Source of the DNA: Berberis thunbergii | Taxonomy: Eukaryota > Streptophyta > Magnoliopsida > Ranunculales > Berberidaceae | Reading direction: 5' to 3' | Length of the DNA: 64,000 nucleotides | NCBI GenBank assembly: GCA_003290165.1 | Contig: QNQO01000558.1 | Coordinates: 186,001-250,000 of the forward strand | Shown here: in pieces, positions 8,355 to 22,080 of the stretch | Layout: each line of letters starts with the position of its first letter | How positions within the stretch are numbered: the first letter of the stretch is position 1 | Translations under genes and position numbers: made by a program | The notes under the pieces: generated by a model | What the model was told of the DNA's origin: nothing | The model's database searches: none | Seen by the model: only the letters and a program-made list of their open reading frames with translations

Positions 8355-11190
8355 TCCTCTCCACCTAAAATTATTTTTGAAATTTTATAAAACATATTTC
8401 TGAAAATCTATATAGACTTACATGCTAGACTACCCAATTCCTGCGAGATGATTTAAGAATTATACAAAGTGATAATTTATTTCATCATTATAATAAACTT
8501 GAATAAGAACTTGTTCGACCCCTCAAGCTTTGAAAGTTATTCCGAAACCTAAAAAAGTCATTTTAAACAATTAGAAAAATATTAGTGGAAAAAATAAGAA
8601 TTTGTTTCAATCACAAAAAAACTTGACAAGCTCTGTAGTATGTATATATATATATATGTATAAAGTTAGAAAACAATTATCAAGTATTTCATTTAACTTT
8701 TGATAAGAATTATTTTAACTCAAGAAGAACTTATCAGGTTATCATATATGCTTACAACAAACTTCAGAAACAATTTATAAAACCTAGTTTACAACTGAAC
8801 CATGGTTGCATGATAGCTAACATGGCTAAACATATTTTGCATTAAGCGAAACAAATCTTCAACATTGTTATTATAAGGCGTAACATTTAATTTTCCATTT
8901 GAATCATTTATTATTATTTAGATATTCTTTATTTTCTACTATAGCTATTCAATTTTGCTCTATTTCTTAATTGGACTGTCATACCTCTTAAAAAAAACTA
9001 CCTTATACAAACCCAATAGAGTATATTTATTATATATGATTTAAAGAAATAAATAAATAATAAATGGGATGATAATAGTTTCTTAGGAAAATTATACATT
9101 TGAAAGCAAAATTATTTATAAGGGGTTTTCCGTAATCAATATTAAAGCGAAGAAATAGACTTAAACGAAAAAAATTGTTCCTCCATACAAAAGTCACTCC
9201 TCTCCACCTAAAATTCTTTTTAAAATTTTATTGAACATATTTATAAAAATCTATATAAACTTACATGTTAGACTACCCAATTCCTTTGAATGATTCAAGA
9301 AGTATACAAAGTAATAATTTGTTTCATCATTATAATAAACTTGGATAAGAACTTGTTCGAACCCTCAAGTTTTGAAAGTTATTCCGGAACATTAAAAAAT
9401 TCACCTGAAACAAATAGAAAAATATTTGTAAAATACATAAGATTTTGTTTAAATCACCAAAAAACTTGACAAAATCTATAATGTATATATATAAAGTTAG
9501 AAAACAATTATCCAGTATTTTATTCAACTTTTGATTAGAATTATTTTAAGTCAAGGAGAACTTACTGGGTTATCTTATATGTTTATAACAAACTTCGGGA
9601 ACAATGTATAAAACTTAGTTTATAACTAAACCATGGTTGCATTATAGCTAACATTGCTAACTATATTTTGCATTAAGCGAAACAAATCTTCAACATTATT
9701 ATTGTAAGGGATAACATTTAATCTCCCATTTAAATCATTTTAATAGTTACTCAGATATTCTTTATTTTCTACTATAGCAATTCAATTTTGCTATATTTCT
9801 TGATTGGACTGTCATACCTCTTAAAAAAAACTACCTTATACAATTGTCATTTAAAATCTCCTTCCCGATTAAATTACACAGTGGCTAGGTCAAAAAATTC
9901 TCGAGAGCTACCCTCGTCCCACAACGTAGGGTGTTAGCACATAATTTCTCTAACAAATGAAGATAATAACTAAAATAAATTAGAATTATTTTCAAATTAA
10001 AATCTTATGGAACATATTTATTAATTTATAGATACTTATATATTAGACCACTCAGTTCCTACGAGACGATCCAAGACGGATACAAAGTGATAATTTGTTT
10101 AATCGTTATAATGAACTTGGATAAGAACTTATTCGACCCCTAAAAGCTTTAAAAGTTATTCCAGATCTTTAAAAAGTTACCTTTAACAATTTAAAAAATA
10201 TTAATAGAAGACGTAAGATTTTGTTTCAATCACCAAAAAACTTAACAAGCTCAATATATTATATTTATTATATACGATTTAAATAAAATAAATAAATAAT
10301 AAATGGGATGATAATAGTTCCTCAAAAAAAAATTACCTTTGAAAGCAAAAATATTTATGAGGGATTTTTCGTAATCAATATTGAAGCGCAAAAATAAACT
10401 TCAACGAAAAAGTTTGTTGCTCCATAAAAAGTCACTCCTCTCCACCTAAAATTATTTTGAAATTTTACAGAACATATTTTTTAAAATTTATAGATACTTA
10501 AATGCTAGACTGCCCCAATTCCTGCGAGATGATTAAAGAAATATACAAAGTGATAATTTTTTTCATCATTAAAATAAACTTGGATAAAAAATTTTCGACT
10601 CCTCAAACTTTGAAAGTTATTCCGAAACCTAAAAAAGTCATATAAAACAATTAGAAAAATATTAGTGGAATACATAAGATTTTGTTTTAATCACAAAAAA
10701 ACTTGACAAGCTCTATAATATATATATAAAGTTAGAAAACAATTATCAAGTATTTCATTCATTTTTTTATTATAATTATTTTAAGTTAAGAAGAACTTAC
10801 TAGGTTATATGTTTACAACAAACGTCGGAAAAAATGTATAAAACCTAGTTTAAAACTGAACCCTGATTGCATTATAGCTAACATGGCTAAATATATTTTG
10901 CATTAAGCGAAACAAATCTTCAACATTTTTATTGTAAGGCGTAATCATTTAATCTCCCCGATGAAGGTCTAGTGTATTTCTAAATTTTTTAGATGTAGAA
11001 GCCTTTTTGTTAGAATATGTTATGGTATTTTTTTTTTCATCTAAATATTTTTGAAAACTCTTATACGCAAACTCATCCTTCTTAATGAGAAATAGATTAT
11101 AACAATGAAATAAGAGATTTTAGCTTTATAAAAATTTTAAGCTTTGGTTTTCTAGTTGAATTATTTTATTATGTCCAGATTTTGGTTGAC

Positions 11191-11878
11191 AGTTAGATAG
11201 ATAAATATCAGGTAGTTATTGTGTACAATTACTGGAGTAACATGTAGATAAATATCTTGTAAATATTATGTATCAGGTAGATGATTATCAATTAGATAAG
11301 TATCAGTTAGGTAGATGCATATCGCTTATTGTGTATCAATTAGGTATATAAGTATCAGTTATTGTGTATAAGGTAGATGAGAATTAGTTAGATAAATAAG
11401 TTTCAGTTAAATGATATCATTTAGGTAAATGATTATCAGTTATATAGATAAGTATTAGTTAAATAAGTATCAAATAGGTAGATTAGTATCAATTAGATAA
11501 ATAAGTATCAGTTAGGTAGATGATTATTAGTTATTGTAGATGAATATAAGTTATTGTATCAGTTAGGTAGATATGTATCATTTCTTGTATAAGTTATTAT
11601 ATAAGTATCAGTTATTGTATTAGTATCAGTTAGGTAAATGAGTATTACTTATTATATGAATATATGTAGGTCAATGAGTTTCAGTTATGTAGATAAGTAT
11701 CAGTTATTGTTGATTAGTATCAGTTATTGTAAATATATATTAGTTAGGTAGATGAGTATCGGTAAGGTAAATGAGTATCAATTATTGTGTATTAGTTAGG
11801 TATATGAGTATTAGTTATTTTATATTATGTAAATAAGTATCCATTAAACAAATAAGTATCAGATAGTTATTATGTAAA
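11191..11878. repeat. Minisatellite tract 1
   Basis: This is an irregular run of GTATCAGTTAGGTAGATGA-type (19 bp) and GTATCAGTTATTGT-type (14-15 bp) units with many substitutions. It is preceded by TTTTGGTTGACAG, as in every other tract. Confidence 0.85.
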
Positions 11879-14740
11879 ATTACTGAAGTATCACCAAAAA
11901 AATGTTTTTTTGATGAAAAATGTATACATCTTGTTCTGCGATGTTATTGAAATGCAATTTGAAATTAATATACATCACTTTTGAGATAATAATATAAATC
12001 TCTAAGTTATTATACACCTTATAGCTAGCTTTATTTAGCATTAAAGATAATAATATTATTGTAAAAAGTGTTATTTAAAATAGTTAAACAAAGTTGACCA
12101 ACTATACATAAAATATATGTTGTTTATATTTTCAAACAACATTTTGTGATCGTCCCGATTTTTTTTTAGAAAAGTAATTGTTGAGAATATGAGTCTTTGC
12201 CATATCACCATTGTGATTAAAAAAAGGTGACAAAAACATAGTTGTTAATTATCAAAAAAATGTCATTTATATAACCGTAACCACAACATTCATTTTCTTA
12301 TTTTGTACTTTTGTGGTAAAAGAAATATTTTAATGCAAATTGAAAATGCCTAATGATGATAAAATGAAAAACTAATGAATGAAAAAAAAATTGCTTTTAA
12401 AAAACATTATAATGAACTTAGATGAGAACTTTTTCGACCAAACTACTAAAGTTTTGAAATTTATTTTAGGACCTATAAGGATTACCTAAACCAAAAATAA
12501 AATATTATTAGAAAACATAAATATTCTGTTTCAATCACCAAAAAACTTGACAAGCTAAATATGAAATATTCATTATATACGATTTAAAGAAAATGAATAG
12601 ATAATAAATGGGATGATACTAGTTCTTTAAGGAAATTTTACATTTGTAAAAGAAAACATTTATTATGTCTATCCGTAATTAATATTTTCTATATAATTGG
12701 TGCTATCCATTTTCTAGAAGGTGAAAATCTGATTTTAGTTTTTTTTTCTTCAAGATTATAACACTTGGTTAAATCAGTTATGAAACTCAAACATGTTTAT
12801 ATCATGACAATTGTTTTTACTAAAATGTTTATTATAATTTTTCAACAAGTCCTTAATGGTGTAATTATACTGATATAAAAAAACCATTCGATCTTCAATG
12901 CGATTACATTCTAATAAATAGAGAGATTTACCTATATCCTCTATAATTTTTTAAAATTAAGAATCAGTAATTTTCCTGACACTGTAAAAACTGTCCGATA
13001 AATGTTTAGTGTATCTTTAAACATTTCAGATTAAGAAGTGTGTCGGTTAGAATATGTTATGGTATTCATGTTTTCATCTAAATATTTCTCAAAATTCATA
13101 TAAGCAAACTTATCCATTTTAATAAAAAAATAATTTATATGTGGATGATTTATTGGAAATTTTTTTTTTTGCCATAGTAATTTGCAGTGATATTCTCATG
13201 GTCTTTCATTTTTTATCATTTAATCAAGTATATTTTTGCCTTCCTAATGATAGGGGAAAATATGTGCACGATGTTGAAATGTTGTGAAGCTAATGAGAAT
13301 TTTGAATACATATAAGATATGGAAGCATAGAAATAGAATTCAACGAAAAAGTTTGTTTTTCCATACAAAAGTCACTCCTCTCCACCTAATATTATTTTTG
13401 AAATTTTATGTAATATATTTCTGAAAATCTATATATATACTTAAATGCTAAAATTCCCAATTCCTACGAGATGATTCAAGAAGTATACAAAGTGATAATT
13501 TGTTTCATCATTATAATAAACTTAAATAAGAACTTATTCGACCCCTAAGCTTTTAAAGTTATTCCAGAACCAAAAAAAGTTAACTGAAACAATTAAAAAA
13601 ATATTAGTATAATAAATAAGATTTTATGTAAATCACTAAAAACTTTACAAGATCTATAATGTATATATATAAAGCTAGAAAGCAATTATCAAATATTTCA
13701 TTCAACTTTTGATTAGAATTGTTTTAATTAAAGAAAAACTTACCAGGTTATCATATATGCTTACAACAAACTTTGAGAACAATGTATAAAACCTAGTTTC
13801 CGACTGAACCTTTTTGCATGATAGCTAACATTGCTAAGTATATTTTGCATTAAGCGAAACAAATCTTCAACATTCTTATTGTAAGGCGTAACATTTAATC
13901 TTTTATTTAAATCATTTTAATATTTACTAAGATATTCTTTATTTTCTAATATAATAAATCATTTTTGCTCTATTTCTTTATTGGACTATTTAGACCTCTT
14001 AAAAAAACTACTCTATACAATTGTCATTTAAAATCTTATTCACGATTAAATTACGCAGTGGCTAGGTGAAAAAATTATCGAGAGCTACCCTCCTCCCACA
14101 ACGTAGGGTGTTAACAAATTTTTTTTCAAACAAATGAAAATAAAAACTAAAATAAATTAGAATTATATTTAAAATCTTAAGGAACGTATTTCTGAATTTA
14201 TAGGTACATATATATTAGACCACCCAGTTCCTACGAGATAATCAAAGACGGATACAAAGTGATAATTTTTTTCATCATTATAATGAATTTGAATAAGAAC
14301 TTATTCAACTCCTCAAGATTTTGACAAAAAAAGTACTATAAAACTTATAATAATTTTCTAGAGGTTTTTAAGGGTCTCATCATATTAATCCAACAAAATC
14401 ATTCCAACCTCAATATGACCATAGTCAAATAAGTAAAGATATTTGGTTATATCATTTATAATTTTTGTAAATTGAGAATCGATAATTTCGCCTTACATTG
14501 TAAAATTGTCCGATGAAGTCTAGTGTATTTCCAAATTTTTTAGATGTAGAAGCCTTTTTGTTAGAATATGTTATGGTAATTTTGTTTTCATTTAAATATT
14601 TCTGAAAACTCTTATACGCAAACTCATCCATCTTAATGAGAAATAGGTTATACCAATGAAATAAGAGATTTTAGCTTTATAAAAATTTTAAGCTTTGGTT
14701 TTCTATCTAAATTGTATTATTATGTCCAGATTTTGGTTGA
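11879..14740 (-). repeat. Array block 2: X, C-like, M, B, A modules and a second M
   Basis: The block contains X (about 12,120-12,330), a module with CTTGACAAGCTAAAT (12,545), M (about 13,108 backwards), a TTTGCAGTGATATTCTC module (13,180), B (13,430-13,590), A (13,744-13,917) and a second M type (start codon region about 14,628). This is the canonical order of a large unit. All frames seen are interrupted. Confidence 0.6.
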
Positions 14741-15475
14741 CAGTTAGGTAGATAAATATCAGGTATTAATTGTGTACAATTAATTGAGTAACATGTAGAT
14801 AAATATCTCGTAGTTATTATGTATCAGTTAAATAACTATCAATTAGATAAGTATCAGTTTGGTAGATGCATATCGGTTATTGTGTATCAATTAGGTATAT
14901 AAGTATTAGTTATTGTGTATCATGTAGATGAGAATTAATTAGATGAATAAGTTTCAGTTAAATGAGTATCATTTAGGTAAATGATTATCAGTTATATAGA
15001 TAAGTATTAGTTAAATAAGTATCAAATAAGTAGATTAGTATCAAATAGATAAATAAGTATCAGTTAGGTAGATGATTATTAGTTATTTTAGATAAGTATA
15101 AGTTATTGTATCAGTTAGGTAGATATGTATCATTCATTGTATAAGTTATTATATCAGTTAGGTAGATGTGTATTATTTATTGTATAAGTTATTATATAAG
15201 TTATTATATAAGTATCAGTTATTATATTAGTATCAGTTAGGTATATGAGTATTACTTATTATATGAATATTTGTAAGTAAATGAGTTTCAGTTATTTAGA
15301 TAAGTATCTGTTATTAATGATTAGTATAGGTTATTATAAATATATATCAGTTTGGTAGATGAGTAACGGTTAGGTAAATGAGTATCAATTATTGTGTATT
15401 AGTTAAGTATATAAGTATTAGTTATTGCATATTATGTAGATAAGTATCCGTTAACCAATGAGTATGAGATAGAGT
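14741..15475. repeat. Minisatellite tract 2
   Basis: It has the same unit types as tract 1 and contains an internal duplication of the GATGTGTATTATTTATT variant around 15,160-15,200. Confidence 0.85.
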
Positions 15476-15688
15476 ATTTTCAAATTTTGTAGATGTAAAA
15501 GCCTTTTGTTAGAATATGTTATGGTATTTTTGTTTTCATTTAAATATTTCTGAAAACTCTTATACGCAAACTCATCCATCTTAATTAGAAAGAGATTATA
15601 CCAATGAAATAAAAGATTTTCGCTTTTATAAAATTTTAAGCTTTGGTTTTCTAGATAAATTGTTTTATTATGTCTAGATTTTGGCTGA
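15476..15688 (-). repeat. Extra copy of module M between two minisatellite tracts
   Basis: This is a second-type M module (start-codon region about 15,575) with the lead-in TTTTGGCTGACAG. Together with the next tract it repeats the preceding 0.95 kb (14.5-15.47 kb), so M plus minisatellite were tandemly duplicated as one piece. Confidence 0.6.
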
Positions 15689-16340
15689 CAGTTAAGTAGA
15701 TAAATATCAGGTAATTATTGTGTACAATTACTAAAGTAACATGTAGATAAATATCTCGTAGTTATTATGTATCAGTTAAATAACTATCAATTAGATATGT
15801 ATTAGTTGGGTAGATGCGTATCGGTTATTGTGTATCAAATAGGAATATAAGTATTAATTATTGTGTATCATGTAGTTAAGAATTAGTTAGATGAATAAGT
15901 TTGAGTTAAATGAGTATCATTTAGGTAAATGATTATCAGTTATATAGAAAAGTATTAGTTAAATAAGTATCAAATAGTTAGATTAGTATCAAATAAATAA
16001 ATAAGTATCAGTTAAGTAGATAATTATTAGTTATTGTAGATGAGTATAAGTTATTGTATCAGTTAGGTAGATATGTATCATTTATTATATAAGTTATTAT
16101 ATAAGTATCAGTTATTATATTAGTATCAGTAAGGTAGATGAGTATTACTTATTATTTGTAGGTAAATGAATTTCAGTTATGTAGATAAGTATCAGTAATT
16201 GTTAATTAGTATCAAGTATTGTAAATATATATCGGTTAAGTTAATTAGTATCAATTATTGTGTATTAGTTAAGTATATAAGTATTAGTAATTGTAAATTA
16301 TGTAGATAAGTATCCGTTAAACAAATGAGTATCAGATAGT
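15689..16340. repeat. Minisatellite tract 3
   Basis: This is the duplicate partner of tract 2, sharing its order of variant units but lacking several internal ones. Confidence 0.85.
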
Positions 16341-18885
16341 TATTATGTAAAATTACTAAAGTATCACAAAAAAAAATGTTTTTGATGAAAAATGTATACA
16401 TCTTGTCCTGCGATGTTATTGAAATGCAATTTGAAATTAATATACATCACTTTTGATATCATAATATAAATCTCTAAGTTATTATACATCTGATAGCTAG
16501 TTTTATTTAACATTAAAGTTAATAATATTATTTTACCAAGTGTTATTTAAAATAGTTAAACAAAGTTGATCAACTATAAATAAAATATATGTTGTTTATA
16601 TTTTCAAATAACATTTTGTGATCGTCCCGATTTTTTTTTTTTGGCAAACGAATTGTTGAGAAAATGAGTCTTAGCCATATCACCATTGTGATTAAAAAAA
16701 AGTGACAAAAACACAGTTGTTAATTATCACAAAAATGTCATTTATATAACCGCAACCACAACATTCATTTTTTTATTTTGTACTTTTGTGGTAAAAGAAA
16801 TATTTTAATGCAAATTGAAAATGCCTAATGATGATGAAATGAAAAACTAATAAATGAAAAAAAAATTGGTTTTAAAAAACATTATAATGAACTTAGATGA
16901 GAACTTTTTCGACCAAACTACTAAAGTTTTGAAATTTATTTCAGAACCTATAAAGATTATCTAAACCAAACATAAAATATTATTAGAAAACATAAATATT
17001 CAGTTTCAATCACCAAAAAACTTGACAAGTTAAATATGAAATATTCATTATATACGATTTAAAGAAAATGAATAGATAATAAATGGGATGATACTAGTTC
17101 TTTAAGGAAATTTTACATTTGTAAAAGAAAACATTTATTATGGCTATCCGTAATTAATATTTTATACATAACTGGTGCTATCTATTTTCTAGAAGGTGAA
17201 AATATGATTTTTAGTTTTTTTTCTTGAAGATCTTTACAACACTTGGTCAAATCAGTTATGAAACTCAAACATGTTTATGAAAATTTAAAGGATCTTGAAA
17301 TTTTTTTTTTACTAAAATGTTTATTATAATTTTTCAACAAGTCCTTAATGGTGTAATTATACTAATATAAAAAAAACCATTCGATCCTCAATGCAATTAT
17401 AGTCTAATAAATAGAGAGATTTGCCTATCTCTTATATAATTTTTTAAAATTAAAAATCAGTAATTTTCCTGACACTGTATAAACTGTTCAATAAATGTTT
17501 AGTTTATCTTTAAAATTTTAAGATTAAGAAGTCTGTTTGTTAGAATATGTTATGGTATTCATGTTTTCATCTAAATATTTCTCAAAATTCATGTAAGCAA
17601 ACTTATCCATTTTAATAATAAAAAAAAAATTATATGTGCAGGATTTATTGGATTTTTTTTTGCCATAGTAATTTGTAATGAAATTCTCATGGCCTTTAAT
17701 TTTTTATCGTTTAATCAAGTATATTTTTGCCTTCCTAATAATAACGGAAAATATGTGCACAATGTTAAAATTTTGTGAAGCTAATGAGAATTTTGAATAC
17801 CTATAAGATATGTAAGCAAAAAAATAGACTTCAACGAAAAAGTTTGAGAAGTCTGTAAACTTTTCGGATTGAGAAGTCTGTCTGTTAGAATATGTTATGC
17901 ATTATATTTTGCATTATAGCTAAATGGCTATAATATATTTTGCATTAAGCGAAACAAATTTTAAACATTGTTATTGTAAGGCGTAACATTTAATCTTCCA
18001 TTTTAATCATTTTATTATTACTCATATATTCTTTATTTTCTACTATAGCAATTCAATTTTGCTCTATTTCTTAATTGGACTGTGATACTTCTTACAAAAA
18101 ATTACTGTATACAATTGTCTTTTAAAATTTCTTTCTTATTAAATTACGCAATTGGTAGGTCCAAAAATTCTCGAGAGCTACCCTCCTCCTAAAATGTAGA
18201 GTGGTAGAAAACATTTTCTTTAACAAATCAAGATAATTACTAAAATAAATTATAATGTTTTTGAAATTTTATATAACATATTTCTGAACATATTAGACTA
18301 CCCAATTACTTCGAGATAATCCAAGATAGATACAAAATGATAATTTGTTTAATCATTCTAATGAACTTGGATAAGAATTTATTCGATCCCTCAAGTTTTT
18401 AAAGTTATTCCAAAATCTAAAAAAGTTACCTTGAACAATTTAAAAATTATTAATAGAAGACGTAAAATTTTGTTTCAATCACCAAAAAACTTGACAAACT
18501 CGATATATACCATTTAAAGAAATAAATAAATAATAAATTGGATGATAATAGTTCCTTAAGAAAATTTTACCTCTGAAAGCAAAAATATTTATTAAGGGTT
18601 TTTCATAATCAATATTTTCTACATAATTAGTTCTATCAATTTTCCTGAACCATTTCTTATTTTGTACTCTCAACTATAATTGTTTACATCTTGTTTATGA
18701 TTAAAATATTTGAGCGGGAAAATTTGATTTTTACATTTATGTTGTTGAAGATCTTTACAACCCTTGATTAAATCAATTATGAAACTCAAGTTTTTTCCAA
18801 ATCTAAGGGGATTTTGAGTATCAAATCAATCATTTATGTTCTTGAAGATCTTTACAACCCTTGATCAAATCAATCATGAAACTCA
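16341..18885 (-). repeat. Array block 3, rearranged
   Basis: Contents are X (about 16,560-16,830), a C-like part, M (about 17,606 backwards) and a truncated leader module. Around 17,846-17,900 there is a broken join in which a second piece of M (GAGAAGTCTGT twice) runs into a truncated A (17,930-18,005). B (from 18,429) and C (18,571-18,673) follow, then directly a short minisatellite. Confidence 0.55.
18571..18673 (-). pseudogene. Longest open copy of exon-like module C
   Basis: On the minus strand an open frame runs from an ATG at 18,671-18,673 through N-Y-V-E-N-I-D-Y-E-K-P-L to a donor (GTAAAATT, 18,570 leftward). The reading continues into the intron to 18,479. The next B copy begins at 18,429, but its acceptor has mutated from CAG to AAG. 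The ATG need not be a true start, since upstream sequence in other copies also reads as coding-like. Confidence 0.4.
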
Positions 18886-19070
18886 AGTTATGTAGATAAA
18901 TATCAGTTATTGTTGATTAGTATAAGTTATTGTAAATATATATCAGTTAGGTAGATGAGTAACGGTTAGGTAAATGAGTATCAATTATTGTGTATTAGTT
19001 AGGTATATGAGTATTAGTTATTGCAAATTATATAGATAAGTATCCGTTAAACAAGGAGTATCAGATAGTT
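18886..19070. repeat. Minisatellite tract 4 (short)
   Basis: Only about 185 bp of GTATCAGTTA-type units remain. The left part is missing and the tract joins block 3 at AAACTCAAGTTATGTAG, so this is a truncation rather than an unexpanded seed. Confidence 0.8.
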
Positions 19071-21358
19071 ATTATGTAAAATTACTAAAGTATTACAAAA
19101 AAAAAAAAAAAATTGATGAAAATGTATACATCATGTCCTGCGATTTTATTGAAATGCAATTTAAGATTAATATACATCCCTTTTGAAATAATAATATAAA
19201 TCTCTAAGTTATTATAAACCTGATAACTAGCTTTATTTAGCATTAAAGATAATAATATTGTTGTAAAAGTGTTTTTTAAAATAGTTAAACAAAGTTGACC
19301 AATACATAAAATAAATGTTGTTTATATTTTCAAACAACATTTTGTGATCGTCCGATTTTTTTTTCCGGCAAACTAATTGTTGAGAAAATGAGTCTTAGCC
19401 ATATCACCATTGTGATTAAAAAAAATAACAAAAACACAGTTGTTAATTATCACAAAAATGTCATTTATATAACCGCAACCACAACATTTATTTTCTTATT
19501 TTGTACTTTTGTGGTAAAATAAATATTTTAATGTAAATTGAAAATTCCTAATGATGATGAAATGAAAAACTAATGAATGAAAAAAAAAATTCTTTTAAAA
19601 AACATTATAATGAACTTAGATTAGAACTTTTTCGACCAAACTACTAAAGTTTTTAAATATATTTCAGGACCTATAAAGATTACCTAAACCAAACATAAAA
19701 TATTATTAGAAGACATAAATATTTTATTTCAATCAGAAAAAAAAACTTGACAAGCTAAATATGAAATATTCATTATATACGATTTAAAGAAAATGAATAG
19801 ATAATAAATGGGATTATACTAGTTCTTTAAGGAAATTTTACATTTGTAAAAGAAAACATTTATTATGGCTATCCGTTATTAATATTTTCTACATAACTGG
19901 TGCTATCTATTTTCTAGAAGGTGAAAATCTGATTTTTAGTTTTTTTTTCTTGAAGATATTTACAACACTTGGTCAAATCAGTTATGAAACTCAAACATAT
20001 CTTTGAAAATTTAAGGGATCTTGACAAAAAAATTTACTAAAATGTTTATTATAAATTTTCAACAATTCCTTAATGGTGTAATTATACTGATATAAAGAAA
20101 CTATTCGATTCTCAATACGATTATAGTCTAATAAGTAGAAAGATTTGCCTATATACTCTATATATTTTTTAAATTAAGAATCAGTAATTTTCCTGACACT
20201 GTAAAAACTGTCCGATAAATGTTTAGTGTATCTTTAAGCTTTTCAGATTGAGAAGTCTGCCTGTTAGAATATGTTATGGTATTAATGTTTTCATCTAAAT
20301 ATTTCTCAAAATTCATATAAGCAAACTTATCCATTTTAATAAATAAATTTTTTTTATATGTGCATGATAAATTTATTCGAAATTTTTATTTAGCCATAGT
20401 AATTTGCAGTGTTATTCTCATGGCCTTTCATGTTTTATCGTTTAATCAAGTATATTTTTGCCTTCCTAATGATAGGGGAAAATATGTGCACGATGTTGAA
20501 ATGTTGTGAAGCTAATGAGAATTTTGAATACATATAAGATATAGAAGCATAGAAATAGAATTCAACGAAAAAGTTTGTTTTTCCATACAAAAATCACTAC
20601 TCTCCACCTAATATTATTTTTGAAATTTTATGTAATATATTTCTGAAAATCTATATATATACTTACATGCTAAAATGCCTAATTCCTGCGAGATGATTTA
20701 AGAATTATATGAAGTGATAATTTGTTTAATCATTATAATAAACTTAAATAAGAAATTGTTCGACCCATAAGCTTTTAAAGTTATTCCAGAACCTAAAAAA
20801 GTTAATTGAAATAACTAAAAAAATATTAGTATAATAAATAAGATTTTTTGTAAATTACCAAAAAACTTTACAGGATCTATAATGTATATATATAAAGCTA
20901 GAAAACAATTATCAAGTATTTCATTCAACTTTTGATGAAATTTATTTTAATTAAATAAAAACTCACCAGGTTATCATATATGCTTACAACAAACTTTGAA
21001 AACAATGTATAAAATCATTCGAACCTCAATATGATAATAGTTAAATAAGTAAAGCGATTTGGTTATATTCTTTATAATTTTTGTAAATTGAGAATCGATA
21101 ATTTCGCCTTACATTGTAAAAACTGTCCGATGAAGTCTAGTGTATTTCCAAATTTTTTTAGATGTAGAAGCCTTTTTGTTAGAATATGTTATGGTATTTT
21201 TGTTTTCATCTAAATATTTTTAAAAACTCTTATACGCAAACTCATCCATCTTAATGAGAAAGAGATTATACCAATGAAATAAGAGATTTTAGTTTTATAA
21301 AAATTTTAAGCTTTGGTTTTCTAGCTAAATTGTTTTATTATGTCCAGATTTTGGTTGA
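19071..21358 (-). repeat. Array block 4 (Q type)
   Basis: Contents are X (about 19,290-19,540), the Q signature TTACAACACTTGGTCAAATC (about 19,968), M (about 20,330 backwards), a leader module, B, a truncated A ending at 21,013, and the second M type. The A-to-M join at 21,013 (AAAATCATTCGAACC) is a deletion junction. Confidence 0.6.
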
Positions 21359-22080
21359 CAGTTAGGTAGATAAATATCAGGTATTAATTGTGTACAATTA
21401 ATGGAGTAACATTTAGATAAATATCTCGTAGTTATTATGTATCAGTTAGATAATATCAATTAGATAAGTATCAGTTTGGTAGATGCGTATTGGTTATTGT
21501 TTATCAATTAGGTATATAAGTATTAGTTATTGTGTATCATGTAGATGAGAATTAGTTAGATGAATAAGTTTCAGTTAAATGAGTATCATTTAGGTAAATG
21601 ATTATCAGTTATATAGATAAGTATTAGTTAAATAAGTATCAAATAGGTAGATTAGTATCAAATAGATAAATAAGTATCAGTTAAGTAGATGATTATTAGT
21701 TATTATAGATGAGTATAAGTTATTGTATCAGTTAGGTAGATATGTATCATTCATTGTATAAGTTATTATATCAGTTAGGTAGATGTGTATTATTTATTTT
21801 ATAAGTTATTATATAAGTATCAGTTATTATATTAGTACCAGTTAGGTATATGAGTATTACTTATTATATGAATATTTTTAAGTAAATGAGTTTCAGTTAT
21901 GTAGATAAGTATCAGTTATTGATGATTAGTATCAGTTATTGTAAATATATATCAGTTAGGTAGATGAGTAATGGTTAGGTAAATGAGTATCAATTATTAT
22001 ATATTAGTTAGGTATATGAGTATTAGTTATTGCATATTATTTAGATACTTATCCGTTAACCAATGAGTATAAGATAGTTA
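21359..22080. repeat. Minisatellite tract 5
   Basis: It has the same unit set as tracts 2, 7 and 10, including the GATGTGTATTATTTATT variant. Confidence 0.85.

Larger units (their letters stand above)
6905..11190 (-). repeat. Array block 1: exon-like modules A, B, C without the X module
   Basis: Four copies of module A (7,491-7,664; 8,735-8,907; 9,566-9,738; 10,801-10,957) are interleaved with B and C modules. Their spacings are 1,244, 831 and 1,235 bp. The block ends with a module M copy joined abruptly to a truncated A near 10,957. It differs from later blocks in lacking the GAGTCTTAGCCATATCA module. Confidence 0.7.

Noticed and set aside
11191..11878. Regular short repeats that could suggest a CRISPR array or VNTR with spacers
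   Set aside because: Unit lengths vary (13-19 bp), there are no conserved repeats with unique spacers, and the context is plant nuclear DNA. It is a minisatellite.
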